Below, one piece after another: positions 38,629-49,089 of a stretch of DNA of 64,000 bases. Location of the stretch: assembly GCA_013285445.1 (NCBI GenBank), contig CP053448.1, forward strand, positions 1,798,001 to 1,862,000. Direction: 5' to 3'. Source of the stretch: Pseudomonadota bacterium. Lineage in GTDB: Bacteria > Pseudomonadota > Gammaproteobacteria > Xanthomonadales > Wenzhouxiangellaceae. The notes beneath the pieces are model-generated. The model saw nothing but the letters and a program-made list of their open reading frames with translations, did no database searches and had not been told where the DNA came from. The stretch's first letter is position 1. Every line of letters begins with the position of its first letter. Made by a program: the position numbers and the translations under genes.

Positions 38629-39978
38629 CTACCCGTCCTGGCGCAGAATCCGGATCGCCATCATGGCCAGCAGCGCGGCGGCCAGGGCAAGTATCAGCCA
38701 CAGCAGCAGTCGTTGCCAGTCGACCGGATCGGACGGTTCGGCCAGCGCGGCCTCGCCGGCGGCCCGGGTGCGGTTGGTCGGCACGATGCGTGGCCACTGC
38801 CAGGCGGGTCCCAGGCTCTCGACAGCCTCGTCAAGCAGCGCATTGACCGGCAGCCCGGAGCTGGCCTTGAGCCCGCCTGCATAAAGCCGCCAGGGCGGTC
38901 TGCCCTGGGCCAGAAATACCAGCTCTTCGGCGCGCGCGCGCAGCGTCACGGCTGGCGCATTGCCGAGGGCGGGGTCACTGATCAGCCGCCAGTTGCGATC
39001 ACGGTGCGTGCCGTCAAGCAACATGCTGCGCCGTGGCGCGTCGACGGCGGCGAGCGTTGCCACGGTCAGTTCACCGCGCGGACGCCAGGCGGCCTGATCG
39101 TCGGGACGAGACTGCAGACGTACCCGGGTCAGGACATTGGCCTGCAGTGGCTCAATGCGGGCCTGCTCGATGACAAACGGCCCGTCCAGGTTGAAGTGGA
39201 AAATGCCGGCCTGCTCTTCGTCGGCGGTTATCTCTGGCTGCAGATCGATGTGCCCGGCATGCGACCGTCGGCCCTCGGCCTCGATAATGACCGACTCCAG
39301 CTCAAAGCCGCGCGGCAGCGTTTGCCCGTAGCAGGCCAGGTGCCAGCCGGCGGGAAGTGCTTCATCGGCCGCCAGTACAGCAGATGCCGACAGGCGCAGC
39401 GGGCGCGAGTCGGCGACCGCCGTCAGATTCATTCGCGTGCGGGCCGGTGCATCGCTGTCGGCCTCGCGCAGGCGACAGTCAAGTTCGACCGGACGGTCGC
39501 TCAGGACGCTGAGGCGGAGACGTTGCTGCGGCAGCGGGGGTGGCTGCGGCGGCGCGGCAATCAGCGCCTCGAACAACAGTCGCCCCCAGGCATCGTCCGG
39601 CCGCACGCGGCCGTTGGGTCCAAGCACCAGTGTCGTGCCGCGATGGTGCAGCTCCAGGCCAGGCAGTTGTGACTGCTCATCGTCGGCAGCGTGTCTGCGC
39701 TGTTCGAAGTCCAACGCCGCCGACGCCTGCCGCGGCTCGACGAGTCGATTGGCAGGCAGTCGCGCGAAAGGCACTGCCTGACCATCGACATCAGTGATCA
39801 GCACATCACCGCCATCGGTCCGGTGCAGCGCGCGGTAGAGCGGAGCTGTCAATGCGACCCGGTAGATTGCGTGATCGGCATTGCCTTCGAGTGACCAGCG
39901 CCAGGCGAAGTCATCCGGGCCAAGGGCCGCGGCCGGCACGGCCAGGGCGCATATCAGCAGGACGGTGAATCGGGTCAT
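38629..39978 (-). CDS. DUF3999 membrane-anchored protein
   Basis: A signal peptide (LLICALAVPAAALG) is followed by a long beta-rich periplasmic region (DFAWRWSLEGNADHAIYRVA... LITDVDGQAVPFARLP). A single C-terminal membrane helix (WQRLLLWLILALAAALLAMM) ends near the C-terminus. This is the DUF3999 layout. The function is unknown. It overlaps the DUF2339 gene by the 4 bases ATGA. DUF3999 and DUF2339 are typically neighbours, which suggests the two proteins form one envelope complex (inference). Confidence 0.82.
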   Translation of the reverse strand: MTRFTVLLICALAVPAAALGPDDFAWRWSLEGNADHAIYRVALTAPLYRALHRTDGGDVLITDVDGQAVPFARLPANRLVEPRQASAALDFEQRRHAADDEQSQLPGLELHHRGTTLVLGPNGRVRPDDAWGRLLFEALIAAPPQPPPLPQQRLRLSVLSDRPVELDCRLREADSDAPARTRMNLTAVADSRPLRLSASAVLAADEALPAGWHLACYGQTLPRGFELESVIIEAEGRRSHAGHIDLQPEITADEEQAGIFHFNLDGPFVIEQARIEPLQANVLTRVRLQSRPDDQAAWRPRGELTVATLAAVDAPRRSMLLDGTHRDRNWRLISDPALGNAPAVTLRARAEELVFLAQGRPPWRLYAGGLKASSGLPVNALLDEAVESLGPAWQWPRIVPTNRTRAAGEAALAEPSDPVDWQRLLLWLILALAAALLAMMAIRILRQDG

Positions 39979-42662
39979 GGACCGGCTGTCCGGGCAGACG
40001 AGTCCGCCGTGCTGCGCGGTGGCGCCGGTGCCAGGTAACCGACCAGTACTGACAGCAGCCCGAAGCCGAGAAATGACACGATGCCGGCGACGTTTGACAG
40101 ATAGCTGCGGTCAATGAGGATGAGCTTGAGCAGCACGCCACCGAGAATCAGTGCGCCGGCCAGCCACAGTCCGCGCTGTTCGCGCCGTGAACCGCTGATC
40201 CAGGCGATCACACCCAGCGTCGTCCAGGTGACCGTCAGCGTCGCCTGCGCGGTCTGTGAGGCCAGCATGGCCGATTGCGACCAGGCGACATCGGCCAGAT
40301 GGTGGACGGCGCGCAGGGCCATCAAGGTCACGCTCAGCGCTGCCAGCGCACCCACCCAGGGCAGCCAGCCGCTCGCCGGCCGGGCCCGCGGCGAACGGGC
40401 GTCTCGCAGCAGCAGCAGGAGCGCCGCGGCCTGAGTCAGCTCCAGCGGGTTGAGCAGTGGCACGAACGGCAGCGGCCGTGCCTGTCCGGCGCTGGCCAGG
40501 CTGGCCAGCAATCCGAGCGTGGCGGCCGCCAGCGCCGCAGTCAGTGGCCAGTGCCGTTCATCGCCGGCGGGCAACGGCGGACCCGGCAGCGGTGTGCCGT
40601 CGGCCTGCAGCCAGGCAATCAGCAGCAGCAGCGGCAGACCGGCGGCCAGCCAGTGCCAGCCAACGGCCAACGCCAGTCGCGTATCGACCAGGTACACCAG
40701 GACCGAGGCGAGCATGACCACCAGGGATGCCTGAATGCCCAGCGCAGCCAGCGCCTGCCAGCCGGGCAGGGCCGTCCGTAGTTGTCGGCGCGCCAGCCAG
40801 GCCAGGACAATGAAGGCCAGCCAGGCCGGCGTGCCGTAACCGGCCAGCGGCCAGCCACTGAGCGCAGTTTGCTGCAGCGCGGCGAACACGCCGGCAGCCA
40901 GTGTTGTGACGCAGGCCAGTGCGGTTACCGGCCAGGCGCGGGCGCGGTGGGCGCCGGCCGTCAGTGCGGCGGTCAGTCCCAGCCACAGCAGGAAGCTGTC
41001 GACCTCAAGTCCAGCCGGAACGTGGCGATCGATTTCGATCAGCGCCGCAAGGGTCCAAGGCAGCAGCGCCGCGGCCGCGAGCAGATTGACCAGCCAAGTC
41101 GATGCGCCGGCGTCATGAAGCCGCCAGGCGCTGACCAGTGCGGCCGCGGTCAGGGCCATGCCACCAATGAACACGGCATTGAGGAGCAGCACGCCGTCAT
41201 CATGACCGCTGATCACCACATGTCCCAGCAGCCAGATCGCCATGGCCAGCGAGATCAGGGCTAGCCCGGCCAGGCGAGACAGACGCGACCGGTCATCGAT
41301 CCCGTACCAGACCAGTGCCGCGCCCTCCAGCGCCCAGATCATGACCACGGTCGATTCGGAAAAGGCAAACGGCATGGCCACCGTCGCCAGAGCGACCGCC
41401 AGGAAAGCGTGGGCGCGCCCCAGGCGCCGAATCTGACGTCGGCGCAGCAGCCAGTGCGCGCTGGCCAGGTAAAGCGCTGCCGCGCTCAATGACGCGGCGG
41501 CAATGACCGCATTGCGACCGTCGAGCAACCCGGCTTGAAGCGGCAGCCAGAACAGCGGCAGCCCGAACACCAGTACGGCGTCGATACGATTGCGCTGCCC
41601 CTCGGGGCGGCGATTTTCGACCAGCACCGGAATGAGAAAATAGAGCAGAAAAAACAGGGTGAGGAAGAACTGAGTGCTGGCAAACTGATCCGGACGGTAG
41701 CGCAGCACACCCCAGGCCGTGCCGATCAGAAATGTGAACGCAAAACCGAGTCGATAGAGCAGTGGCCAGTCGCGCTGCCAGGCAATGGCGAGCATGGCCA
41801 GGTTGAGCACGGCATACCAGGCAAACAGCACGACATGGCTGCCGCTGCCGCTTGAGACCAGTATGGGCGCGGCCAGCCCGGTTATGAGCGCCAGAACAGC
41901 CAGTGCCTGGGCGCGCTGGGCTACGGCCAGCACGCCGGCTGTGGCCACCAGTATCACCAGCAGCGCGAAGGCCGCGCCAGCCGGCACCACCTGGTACAGC
42001 CGCAGTGCAGCGAACACCGTCAGCGCCAGGACACCGATGGCACCACCCTGCAGCGAAACGGCGAATGCGCGCCGGCGCTTGCGTTCTCGCCAGGCAAACA
42101 ACAGCGCGGCCAGGGCAGTGGCGGCAACGGCGGCCAGCCGCAGCTCGATCGGCGCGCTCAGCCAGCCCTGCTCGGTGGCATAGCGCAGCAGCGCCGCCAC
42201 GCCGATCAGCAACACCAGAAGGCCGATTTTGACCGGCACGTTGCCGCTGCCAAACCAGTCAAACAGCCGCTGCGCCAGGCCGGGTGAGGCCGATGCGGCC
42301 GGTTCGCGGGCTGCGGCGCGGGATGGTGCCGGTTCATCCGCGGCCTGCGGCGCCGTATCGACAGGTTGTTCGGCCGACCGGACCGTCTCGGCTGGCATGG
42401 CCGGTGCCCGTGCGGTGCGGTGTTCTTGCCCGGCTGCCGCCTGTGCGCTCGATTCGAGGCGGCGCACGCGGCGTTCCAGGCTGATCTGGCGTGCGGCCAG
42501 CGCGCCAATTACCCCACCTCCGACCATGCCCAGGACGCGAACCTCGCCGATCAGCCAGCTGACCAGCGCCAGATCAATGACCACTGCGCCGAGCAAGACG
42601 CCGGCAATGACCAGGACCAGGGTCGGCATGGCGCTGGCAGAAGGGTCGGGGTTGCGGTCCAC
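39975..42662 (-). CDS. DUF2339 polytopic membrane protein
   Basis: This 895-residue protein is almost entirely membrane helices (more than 20 hydrophobic segments) after a cytoplasmic-type Ala/Pro-rich linker at residues 60-140. The stretch LAQRLFDWFGSGNVPVKIGL, LVLLIGVAALLRYATEQGWL, is the typical DUF2339 entry point. No catalytic motif was found. The function is unknown; large DUF2339 proteins are often proposed to be envelope or transport components. It is translationally coupled to the DUF3999 gene downstream. Confidence 0.85.
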   Translation of the reverse strand: MDRNPDPSASAMPTLVLVIAGVLLGAVVIDLALVSWLIGEVRVLGMVGGGVIGALAARQISLERRVRRLESSAQAAAGQEHRTARAPAMPAETVRSAEQPVDTAPQAADEPAPSRAAAREPAASASPGLAQRLFDWFGSGNVPVKIGLLVLLIGVAALLRYATEQGWLSAPIELRLAAVAATALAALLFAWRERKRRRAFAVSLQGGAIGVLALTVFAALRLYQVVPAGAAFALLVILVATAGVLAVAQRAQALAVLALITGLAAPILVSSGSGSHVVLFAWYAVLNLAMLAIAWQRDWPLLYRLGFAFTFLIGTAWGVLRYRPDQFASTQFFLTLFFLLYFLIPVLVENRRPEGQRNRIDAVLVFGLPLFWLPLQAGLLDGRNAVIAAASLSAAALYLASAHWLLRRRQIRRLGRAHAFLAVALATVAMPFAFSESTVVMIWALEGAALVWYGIDDRSRLSRLAGLALISLAMAIWLLGHVVISGHDDGVLLLNAVFIGGMALTAAALVSAWRLHDAGASTWLVNLLAAAALLPWTLAALIEIDRHVPAGLEVDSFLLWLGLTAALTAGAHRARAWPVTALACVTTLAAGVFAALQQTALSGWPLAGYGTPAWLAFIVLAWLARRQLRTALPGWQALAALGIQASLVVMLASVLVYLVDTRLALAVGWHWLAAGLPLLLLIAWLQADGTPLPGPPLPAGDERHWPLTAALAAATLGLLASLASAGQARPLPFVPLLNPLELTQAAALLLLLRDARSPRARPASGWLPWVGALAALSVTLMALRAVHHLADVAWSQSAMLASQTAQATLTVTWTTLGVIAWISGSRREQRGLWLAGALILGGVLLKLILIDRSYLSNVAGIVSFLGFGLLSVLVGYLAPAPPRSTADSSARTAGP

Positions 42663-42727
42663 GGTCGGTCTCGGCTCAGAGTCGGATCAGTTCGATTGCT
42701 GCAGACTACCCCAGAATGGTTGCGCCG

Positions 42728-43132
42728 TCAGCCCGCCAGGCCATCCGGGCCGAAGGCATCGGGCAGCAGCTCATCGAGGGTGCAGGTCTTGTGGACCAGC
42801 CCGCTGTCGTCAACCAGCACGACCTCGGTGCGCGCATCGGCGAACTCGCGCAGGCGCTGGCGGCAGTCGCCGCAGGGCGGGCAGGGGCAATCGCCCGGAC
42901 CCAGTATCCAGGCGCGCCGGATCCTGCGTTCGCCGGCGGAGATCAGGGCCGAAATGGCCGAGGCTTCGGCGCAAATGCTCTTGAAATGGGCCACCTCGAC
43001 GTTTGCGCCGCCGAAGCGCCGGCCGGTACCGGACTCAACGACGGCAGCCACGGGGTGGCCGGAGTAGGGCGCGTAGGCGCTGTCGCGCAGACGCCGCAGT
43101 TCGTCGAGCAGTTCCGGATCGATCCGCTTCAT
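42728..43132 (-). CDS. cdd: cytidine deaminase
   Basis: It deaminates cytidine and deoxycytidine to uridine and deoxyuridine. The zinc site is clear: CAEASAI (Cys ligand and catalytic Glu) and [13 protein letters not shown] (two Cys ligands). GANVEVAHF is the substrate strand. The length of 134 residues fits the short tetrameric form. Its ATG overlaps the deoB stop (ATGA). As the last gene of deoC-deoA-deoB-cdd it feeds deoxyuridine to the phosphorylase. Confidence 0.94.
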   Translation of the reverse strand: MKRIDPELLDELRRLRDSAYAPYSGHPVAAVVESGTGRRFGGANVEVAHFKSICAEASAISALISAGERRIRRAWILGPGDCPCPPCGDCRQRLREFADARTEVVLVDDSGLVHKTCTLDELLPDAFGPDGLAG

Positions 43133-44340
43133 GTCGGTCTCCCTTGATGCAGGCTCATACCCTCGGGCAGTGGGGGCAGGCCAAGGTGTCGGGCCAGGGT
43201 CTGGCCGATATCGGCGAAACTGGAGCGCTCGCCGCAGGGACCGGGCGAAAGTCCGCCGCCACGAGCCAGTACGGGTACGTATTCCCGGGTGTGGTCAGTA
43301 CCGGGGTGTGTCGGATCACAGCCATGATCAGCAGTGATGATGAGCAGGTCATTGTATTCAAATCTATCAATAAGTTGCGGTAGCTTTTTGTCAAGTTGCT
43401 CGAGCGCTTCGGCATAGCCATTCACGTCGCGTCGATGGCCATAGAGCATGTCGAAATCGACGAAGTTGCTGAACACAAGGCTGCGCTCACCGGCTTGCTC
43501 CAGCGCCTGAACGGTGGCGTCGAACAGTGCGTCGTTGCCATCGGCCTTGAGCTGTATGGAAATGCCGCGATGCGCAAAGATGTCGGCAATCTTGCCGACT
43601 GCAATGACCTCGCCGCCGGCGCTGACGAGGCGATCGAGTACGGTTGCCGCAGGGGGCGGGACGCTGAAGTCGCGGCGGTTTCCGGTGCGGCGAAAGTCGC
43701 CGCCATGGCGGCCGACGAAGGGGCGGGCAATGACCCGTCCGATGCGGTAGGGGTCGAGCAGGGTGCGGGCGGTCTGGCACAGCCGGTACAGCCTTTCGAG
43801 ACCGAAGAACTGCTCGTGGACTGCGATCTGGAAGACCGAGTCGGCCGACGTGTAGACGATGGGTTTTCCGGTCTCGACATGCGCCTCACCCAGCCGGCTG
43901 ATGATCTCGGTGCCCGAGGCATGGCAGTTTCCGAGTATGCCGGGCAATTCGGCACGCTCGATCAGGGCATCGAGCAATTCGGCCGGAAAGGTATTGTTCG
44001 GTTCGGTGAAATAACCCCACTCGAAGCGCACCGGCACACCGGCCATCTCCCAGTGCCCCGAGGGTGTGTCCTTGCCGCTCGAGACTTCCCGGGCGTAGCC
44101 CCAGGCCGCGTCGACCCGCCCGGGCGGCTGGACACCGGCCGCCGGACGCCCGCTCGCGGCCCGGTGGGCATGGAACAGCCCGAGCCGGGCCATGTTGGGC
44201 ATGTGCAGTGGCCGGCCGACCGCGGCGCGCTGTTCGGCAATATGGCCCAGAGTGTCGGCACCGGCATCCCCGAACCGTTGCGCGTCGGGGGCGGCGCCAA
44301 TGCCAAAGGAGTCCAGCACCAGCAAAACCGCGCGCGGCAT
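43129..44340 (-). CDS. deoB: phosphopentomutase
   Basis: It interconverts (deoxy)ribose-1-phosphate and -5-phosphate. It belongs to the alkaline-phosphatase-like metalloenzymes: [20 protein letters not shown] holds the metal-binding Asp at the N-terminus, and [20 protein letters not shown] the C-terminal metal ligands. [14 protein letters not shown] is also diagnostic. The length of 403 residues matches E. coli DeoB (407). The gene lies between deoA and cdd with 1 bp and -4 bp gaps. Confidence 0.97.
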   Translation of the reverse strand: MPRAVLLVLDSFGIGAAPDAQRFGDAGADTLGHIAEQRAAVGRPLHMPNMARLGLFHAHRAASGRPAAGVQPPGRVDAAWGYAREVSSGKDTPSGHWEMAGVPVRFEWGYFTEPNNTFPAELLDALIERAELPGILGNCHASGTEIISRLGEAHVETGKPIVYTSADSVFQIAVHEQFFGLERLYRLCQTARTLLDPYRIGRVIARPFVGRHGGDFRRTGNRRDFSVPPPAATVLDRLVSAGGEVIAVGKIADIFAHRGISIQLKADGNDALFDATVQALEQAGERSLVFSNFVDFDMLYGHRRDVNGYAEALEQLDKKLPQLIDRFEYNDLLIITADHGCDPTHPGTDHTREYVPVLARGGGLSPGPCGERSSFADIGQTLARHLGLPPLPEGMSLHQGRPT

Positions 44341-44341
44341 G

Positions 44342-45667
44342 TCAGGTCGCCTCCTTCGGCAGGATGTCGACCACCAGCGCCGGCGCCTGCGGGGTTTGCC
44401 CGGTCAGATCCACCGCCGCCTGCACGGCGCCTGCCGCGGCCTCGGCGCTGTCGTGATCGGCTGCATGGACGCGCGCCAGCGGCTGGCCCACGACAACGCT
44501 GTCGCCCAGAGAGACCAGGTCCGAAAGACCCACGCGCGGGTCGATGCGATCACCGGCCCGTCGGCGACCGCCGCCCAGCGCCACGACCGCAAAGCCCAGC
44601 GCGCGCGTGTCGATCCGGCCAACCTGCCCGGAACGCTTGGCGTGCACCTCGACAACCACCGGTGCGGCGGGCAGATGTTGATGCGGGTGCTCGAGCAGAT
44701 CGGCCGGCCCGCCCAGCCCGCGGACCATGCGCCCGAAGCGTTCGGCCACGGCACCGCTGTCCCAGGCCTGCTGCAGGCACCGATCGGCCTGCTCGGAGTC
44801 ACCCGCCAGTCCGCCCGCCACCAGCAGCTGTGCCGCCAGCGTGTGGCTAAGCGCCTGAAGTCGCCCCCCGCGGCGACGACCGGTCAGGACGGCAATGATT
44901 TCCGCGACCTCGAGCGCGTTGCCCGCGCTGGAGGCCAGCGGCTGGTTCATGTCGGAAAGCACGCTGGTCAGGGTCGTGCCGGCGCGGCGGGCCACACGGC
45001 CCAGGGCGTCGGCCAGGCGGCGCGCTTCGGCAAGGTCCGGCATGACGCTGCCGTTTCCGGTCTTGATGTCCATGACCAGTGCATCGAGCCCTTCGGCGAG
45101 CTTCTTCGACAGGATCGAGGCGACGATCAGCGGCAGCGATTCGACCGTGGACGTGATGTCCCGGATGGCATAGAGCCGACGGTCGGCCGTGGCCAGCTCG
45201 TCGGTCTGGCCGATGATTGCCACGCCGGCTTCACGAACCACGCGCCTGAACACGGTCAGCTCGGGGGTGGCGACATAGCCCGGGATGGCCGCAAGCTTGT
45301 CGAGGGTCCCACCGGTATGGCCGAGTCCGGCGCCAGTGATCATCGGCACGAAACCGCCGCAGGCGGCCACCCAGGGTCCGACCAGCAGCGAAGTGCAGTC
45401 ACCGACGCCACCGGTGGAGTGTTTGTCGAGCACCGGGCCGGGCAGGGCAGGATCATTCCAGCGCAGCACCTGGCCCGAATCGCGCATGGCCTCGGTCAGC
45501 GCGGTGGTTTCTTCGTCGTCCATGCCTTTGAGGAACACGGCCATGACAAACGCCCCGAGCTGCTCACTGCCCGCATTGGCATCGGACGCTGCGGCGACCA
45601 GATGCTCGATCTGTTCGCGCGACAGCGTCTGGCCATCGCGCTTGCGGCGAATGATCTCGCGCAGCAT
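44342..45667 (-). CDS. deoA: thymidine phosphorylase
   Basis: It splits thymidine or deoxyuridine with phosphate into base and deoxyribose-1-phosphate. The pyrimidine-nucleoside phosphorylase signature appears as [20 protein letters not shown]. It is preceded by [18 protein letters not shown], the phosphate-binding loop. The length of 441 residues matches E. coli (440). The ATG at 45667 shares one base with the deoC stop (TGATG). A GTG just upstream is possible but unnecessary. Confidence 0.97.
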   Translation of the reverse strand: MLREIIRRKRDGQTLSREQIEHLVAAASDANAGSEQLGAFVMAVFLKGMDDEETTALTEAMRDSGQVLRWNDPALPGPVLDKHSTGGVGDCTSLLVGPWVAACGGFVPMITGAGLGHTGGTLDKLAAIPGYVATPELTVFRRVVREAGVAIIGQTDELATADRRLYAIRDITSTVESLPLIVASILSKKLAEGLDALVMDIKTGNGSVMPDLAEARRLADALGRVARRAGTTLTSVLSDMNQPLASSAGNALEVAEIIAVLTGRRRGGRLQALSHTLAAQLLVAGGLAGDSEQADRCLQQAWDSGAVAERFGRMVRGLGGPADLLEHPHQHLPAAPVVVEVHAKRSGQVGRIDTRALGFAVVALGGGRRRAGDRIDPRVGLSDLVSLGDSVVVGQPLARVHAADHDSAEAAAGAVQAAVDLTGQTPQAPALVVDILPKEAT

Positions 45668-46419
45668 CACGCGCCTTGTTCAAGCGCAGCCAGCAGCTGA
45701 TCGAGCAGCCCGGATGCGCCGATGCGGACATGCGCCGGCCGGAGCCAGTCCCGGCCCATTCGTTCGGCGACCAGAGACAAGTAGGCGACGGCGTCCTCGA
45801 CACTGCGTACGCCGCCGGAGACTTTAAGTCCAACCGGGGTCGATGTTGACTCAATCACCGACAACAGCACATCGACGGCCTCAAGCGTTGCGCCGTTTGC
45901 AGTCTTGCCGGTCGAGGTCTTGAGAAAATCGGCACCTTCAGCCACGGCCAGCTCGGCCGCTCGCTGGATCAGCGACGGGGCGGCCAGCTCGCCGGTCTCG
46001 AGTATCACCTTGAGCGTTTTCTCGCCGCAGGCCTCGCGACAGGCCGCCACCAGCGACCGGCCGGTCGCTTCGTCGTTGTCGTATTTGAACGATTGCCACG
46101 GGAAAACCACATCGACCTCGTCGGCCCCCAGGGCGATCGCCTGGCGCACCTCAGTGGCCGCGCCGGCCGGATCCGGCCGGCCAGCCGGAAAATTGGCCAC
46201 GGTGGCCACCGCAACGCGCTGTCCGATTCCGATCGCTTCGAGCTCGCGCCGCGCGGCGACCACGAAGGCGGGATAGACGCACACTGCGGCCGGATGGCCG
46301 AACGGCGTATCGGCACGGCGGCAAAACAGACGCAGTTCCGCTTCGCTGTCATCGTCTTCCAGTCGCGTCAGATCGAGCAGCGCAAGCGCCTGTCGCACGG
46401 TATCGGGAGAGTGCTTCAT
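45667..46419 (-). CDS. deoC: deoxyribose-phosphate aldolase
   Basis: It cleaves deoxyribose-5-phosphate to acetaldehyde and glyceraldehyde-3-phosphate. The Schiff-base lysine is in ADFLKTSTGKT, and the second essential lysine is in VGLKVSGGVR. The length is 250 residues. It is the first gene of deoC-deoA-deoB-cdd. The order follows the catabolic route backwards from aldol cleavage to deamination. No nupC-type transporter or DeoR-type repressor is present in the window. Confidence 0.97.
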   Translation of the reverse strand: MKHSPDTVRQALALLDLTRLEDDDSEAELRLFCRRADTPFGHPAAVCVYPAFVVAARRELEAIGIGQRVAVATVANFPAGRPDPAGAATEVRQAIALGADEVDVVFPWQSFKYDNDEATGRSLVAACREACGEKTLKVILETGELAAPSLIQRAAELAVAEGADFLKTSTGKTANGATLEAVDVLLSVIESTSTPVGLKVSGGVRSVEDAVAYLSLVAERMGRDWLRPAHVRIGASGLLDQLLAALEQGA

Positions 46420-46515
46420 CAGCCCTGATTCAAAGCCGGTTAAAATGCAGAGATTACCGGATCATGCCCGATGCTGCGCGGGTATTTGCCGGTGAACAGC
46501 GTGTCAGGACCCTGC

Positions 46516-48420
46516 ATGAGCCCAGAAGATCACGGGAACGCCGTCAACCCCGAACTCGCGCGGGATCCTGCGCTGCTGCGCAAGCTGCTCGATATTTCGG
46601 GCCAGCTCGTGGTTGTCCTCGACGGGGAGGGTCGCATCGAGCTGTTCAACAAGGCCTGCGAGCAGCTGACGGGCTACGCGGCCGAGGATATCGTTGGCGA
46701 GCCGGTCTGGACGCGCCTGATACCCGAGCCGGAACTCGCCGGGACGCGCGGTACGGCGGCGCGCCTGCAGGATGGTCACGACGAGGTTGAACACACCAAC
46801 CACTGGCTGACCCGAGCCGGGGAGCGGCGGCTGATTCACTGGCGCAATACCGTGCTCAAGGAAGCGGACGGCAGCGTTCGCTGCATCATCGCGACCGGCA
46901 TCGATATCACGCTGCAGCAGCAGGCCGTCGACGCACAGCGCCACACCGAGACCCAGCTGCGCCACCTGCTGGATGCGCTGCCGGTGCTCATAGCCCATCT
47001 TGATCGTGACTACCGGGTCCGATTCATCAACGATGGTTACCGTGCATGGTTCGATCTGGACCCGAAAACGCAGCACGGCCGTCATGTCCGGGACCTGATC
47101 GGGCCGGAGGCATTTCGCACGCTGCGGCCAAGCTTCGACCGGGCCCTGTCCGGGCGCAAGGCAACCCACCACGGCGAAGTGCCCTACGCGCGCAAGGGTG
47201 CGCGCTTCATTCACGGCACCTATATCCCGAGCCGCGACAAGGCCGGTCAGGTTGACGGTCTGTACATTCTGGCGGTAGACCTGACCGAAGAGCACCGCTT
47301 GCGCTGGAAGCTGGCCGAGGAGCTCAAGCGCAGTCAGACCATCGTCGACAACGCCATCGACGGTATCGTCACGATTGACGCCAGCGGTACGGTGCGCGGC
47401 TTCAATCCGGCAGCCGAGCGGATTTTCGGCTTTTCGCGTGACGAGGTCATGGGTCAGAATGTACGCATGCTGATGCCGGAACCGGATCGCAGCCGGCATG
47501 ATTCCTACATCCGACGCTATCTTGAAAGTGGCCAGGAGACCATCATCGGGGTCGGTCGCGAGGTGATCGGCCGGCACAAGGATGGCAGCCCGATTGAACT
47601 GCGCCTGGCGGTGGCCGAGGTCAGCGAGCGCGAACAGCTGTTTATCGGTTTTACCCGTGATATCCGCGCCCGCAAGCGTGCCGAGCGCGAAGCGCGCGAG
47701 CATTTCGCCGAACTGGCCCATCTGACGCGCCTGAGCACCCTGGGAGAGGTGAGTTCCGGGCTGGCCCACGAACTGAGCCAGCCGCTGACGGCCATCGCGG
47801 CGGCCGTCGAGGCCGGGTTGATGATGCTCGACACCGAGCCGCCAAAGCCATCTTCGCTGCGGCCGGCACTCGACCAGATCTCCCGCCAGGGACAGCGGGC
47901 CCGCGAGATCATCGAGCAACTGCGCGCCTACCTGCGCAAGGGTGAGCCGGACAGCATGGCGCCCTGCAATCCGGCGCGGCTGGTCGACAATGTGCTTACG
48001 CTGCTCAACTACGAGATCGAGGCCCACGGCGTCAGCGTCGAAACCCGGCTGGATTCCGGACTCAGAAGCCTGGTTGTCAATCGCATCCAGATCGAACAAG
48101 TGCTGTTCAACCTGGCCAAGAACGCGATTGACGCCATGCGTGAGACCAGCGGTAAGCGCCTGCTGGCTATCGAAGGCAGGATCCGCAGCGGCGAGTGCGA
48201 GTTCCTGGTCACAGACACCGGGCCGGGCATAGCTGAGAGTGATCTCCCAAAATTGTTCAGTCCCTTTTTTACGACCAAGGCCGACGGCCTCGGCCAGGGT
48301 CTGTCGATCTGCCGATCGATCGTCGAACGTCATGGTGGTGAACTGACCGGGGGCAACCGCGAGGGCGGCGGCGCGCGATTCCGATTCACGCTGCCGTTGA
48401 GGCCGGAAGGCGATGACTGA
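46516..48420 (+). CDS. fixL: FixL-like haem-PAS oxygen-sensing histidine kinase
   Basis: Three PAS domains (residues about 20-135, 145-265, 275-390) precede a HisKA/HATPase kinase. The third PAS has the FixL haem-pocket sequence LMPEPDRSRHDSYI, then IIGVGREVIG. Its histidine is residue 328 and its arginine 348, separated by 20 residues, exactly as the haem-ligand His200 and Arg220 of Bradyrhizobium FixL. The kinase part has the H-box GLAHELSQPLTAI (H418), N-box NLAKNAIDAM and G-box DTGPGIAES. No membrane segment is seen, so it is cytoplasmic. ATG 46516 (AGGA 6 bases upstream) gives 634 residues. An upstream ATG is at 46471. It overlaps the fixJ-like gene by 8 bases. Confidence 0.87.
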   Translation: MSPEDHGNAVNPELARDPALLRKLLDISGQLVVVLDGEGRIELFNKACEQLTGYAAEDIVGEPVWTRLIPEPELAGTRGTAARLQDGHDEVEHTNHWLTRAGERRLIHWRNTVLKEADGSVRCIIATGIDITLQQQAVDAQRHTETQLRHLLDALPVLIAHLDRDYRVRFINDGYRAWFDLDPKTQHGRHVRDLIGPEAFRTLRPSFDRALSGRKATHHGEVPYARKGARFIHGTYIPSRDKAGQVDGLYILAVDLTEEHRLRWKLAEELKRSQTIVDNAIDGIVTIDASGTVRGFNPAAERIFGFSRDEVMGQNVRMLMPEPDRSRHDSYIRRYLESGQETIIGVGREVIGRHKDGSPIELRLAVAEVSEREQLFIGFTRDIRARKRAEREAREHFAELAHLTRLSTLGEVSSGLAHELSQPLTAIAAAVEAGLMMLDTEPPKPSSLRPALDQISRQGQRAREIIEQLRAYLRKGEPDSMAPCNPARLVDNVLTLLNYEIEAHGVSVETRLDSGLRSLVVNRIQIEQVLFNLAKNAIDAMRETSGKRLLAIEGRIRSGECEFLVTDTGPGIAESDLPKLFSPFFTTKADGLGQGLSICRSIVERHGGELTGGNREGGGARFRFTLPLRPEGDD

Positions 48421-49045
48421 GACCGGCGGCCAGGCGACGGTCGTTGTGGTCGATGATGACCAGGGCGTACGCGAGTCGCTGGCGCTGCTGCTGGGCACCG
48501 CCGGTTTTCGGGTCTGCTGCCACGACTCGGGCGAGAAGCTGCTGGCGGCCGGCCCGCCAGAAGGCGCCGCGTGCATACTGCTCGACCTGAGAATGCCTGG
48601 CGCGAGCGGCATCGAGGTGCAAAAACGCCTGCGGGCAGAGGGCTGGCGTGTGCCGGTGATGTTTCTGACCGGCCATGCCGATGTGCCAGTGGCGGTCGAG
48701 GCGCTGAAAAACGGTGCAATCGATTTTTTCGAAAAGACCGACTTCAGCGCCGACCAGCTGATCGTGCGGATCAACCGTGCCGTTGAAGATCATCGCATTG
48801 AGCTGGCGCAACAGGCCGAAGCACGGGATCTGGCGGCTCGGATCGCCGAACTGAGTGATCGCGAACTCGAAGTCGCTCGCCTGGCGGCAGGCGGTATGGC
48901 CAACAAGGTCATCGGGCTGGAACTCGGCATCAGCGAGCGAACCGTCGAGGTTCATCGCGGCCGGGCAATGCGCAAGCTGGGGCTGCGCTCCATGGCTGAA
49001 CTGATCCGGATCGAGCCTGCCCTTCACGGTCGTGCACGGAATTGA
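48413..49045 (+). CDS. fixJ: FixJ-family response regulator
   Basis: An N-terminal receiver (VVVVDDDQGVRESLALLL, phosphoacceptor region ILLDLRMPGASGIE, FLTGHADVP, KNGAIDFFEK) joins a LuxR-type helix-turn-helix. The latter contains LSDRELEVARLAAGGMANK and ISERTVEVHRGRAMRKLG. The length of 210 residues matches FixJ (about 205). The 8-bp overlap with the haem-PAS kinase gene makes them a cognate pair. By analogy with FixLJ, phosphorylation at low oxygen would activate transcription of genes such as fixK-like regulators. The targets here are inferred. Confidence 0.92.
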   Translation: MTETGGQATVVVVDDDQGVRESLALLLGTAGFRVCCHDSGEKLLAAGPPEGAACILLDLRMPGASGIEVQKRLRAEGWRVPVMFLTGHADVPVAVEALKNGAIDFFEKTDFSADQLIVRINRAVEDHRIELAQQAEARDLAARIAELSDRELEVARLAAGGMANKVIGLELGISERTVEVHRGRAMRKLGLRSMAELIRIEPALHGRARN

Positions 49046-49089
49046 CGCCGGTCATGAGGCCTGGACGCGATTGTGCTTGAATAGCCGTC

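Noticed and set aside
46504..48774. Minus-strand open frame of 756 codons
   Set aside because: It is antisense to the haem-PAS kinase and fixJ, whose motifs are unambiguous.
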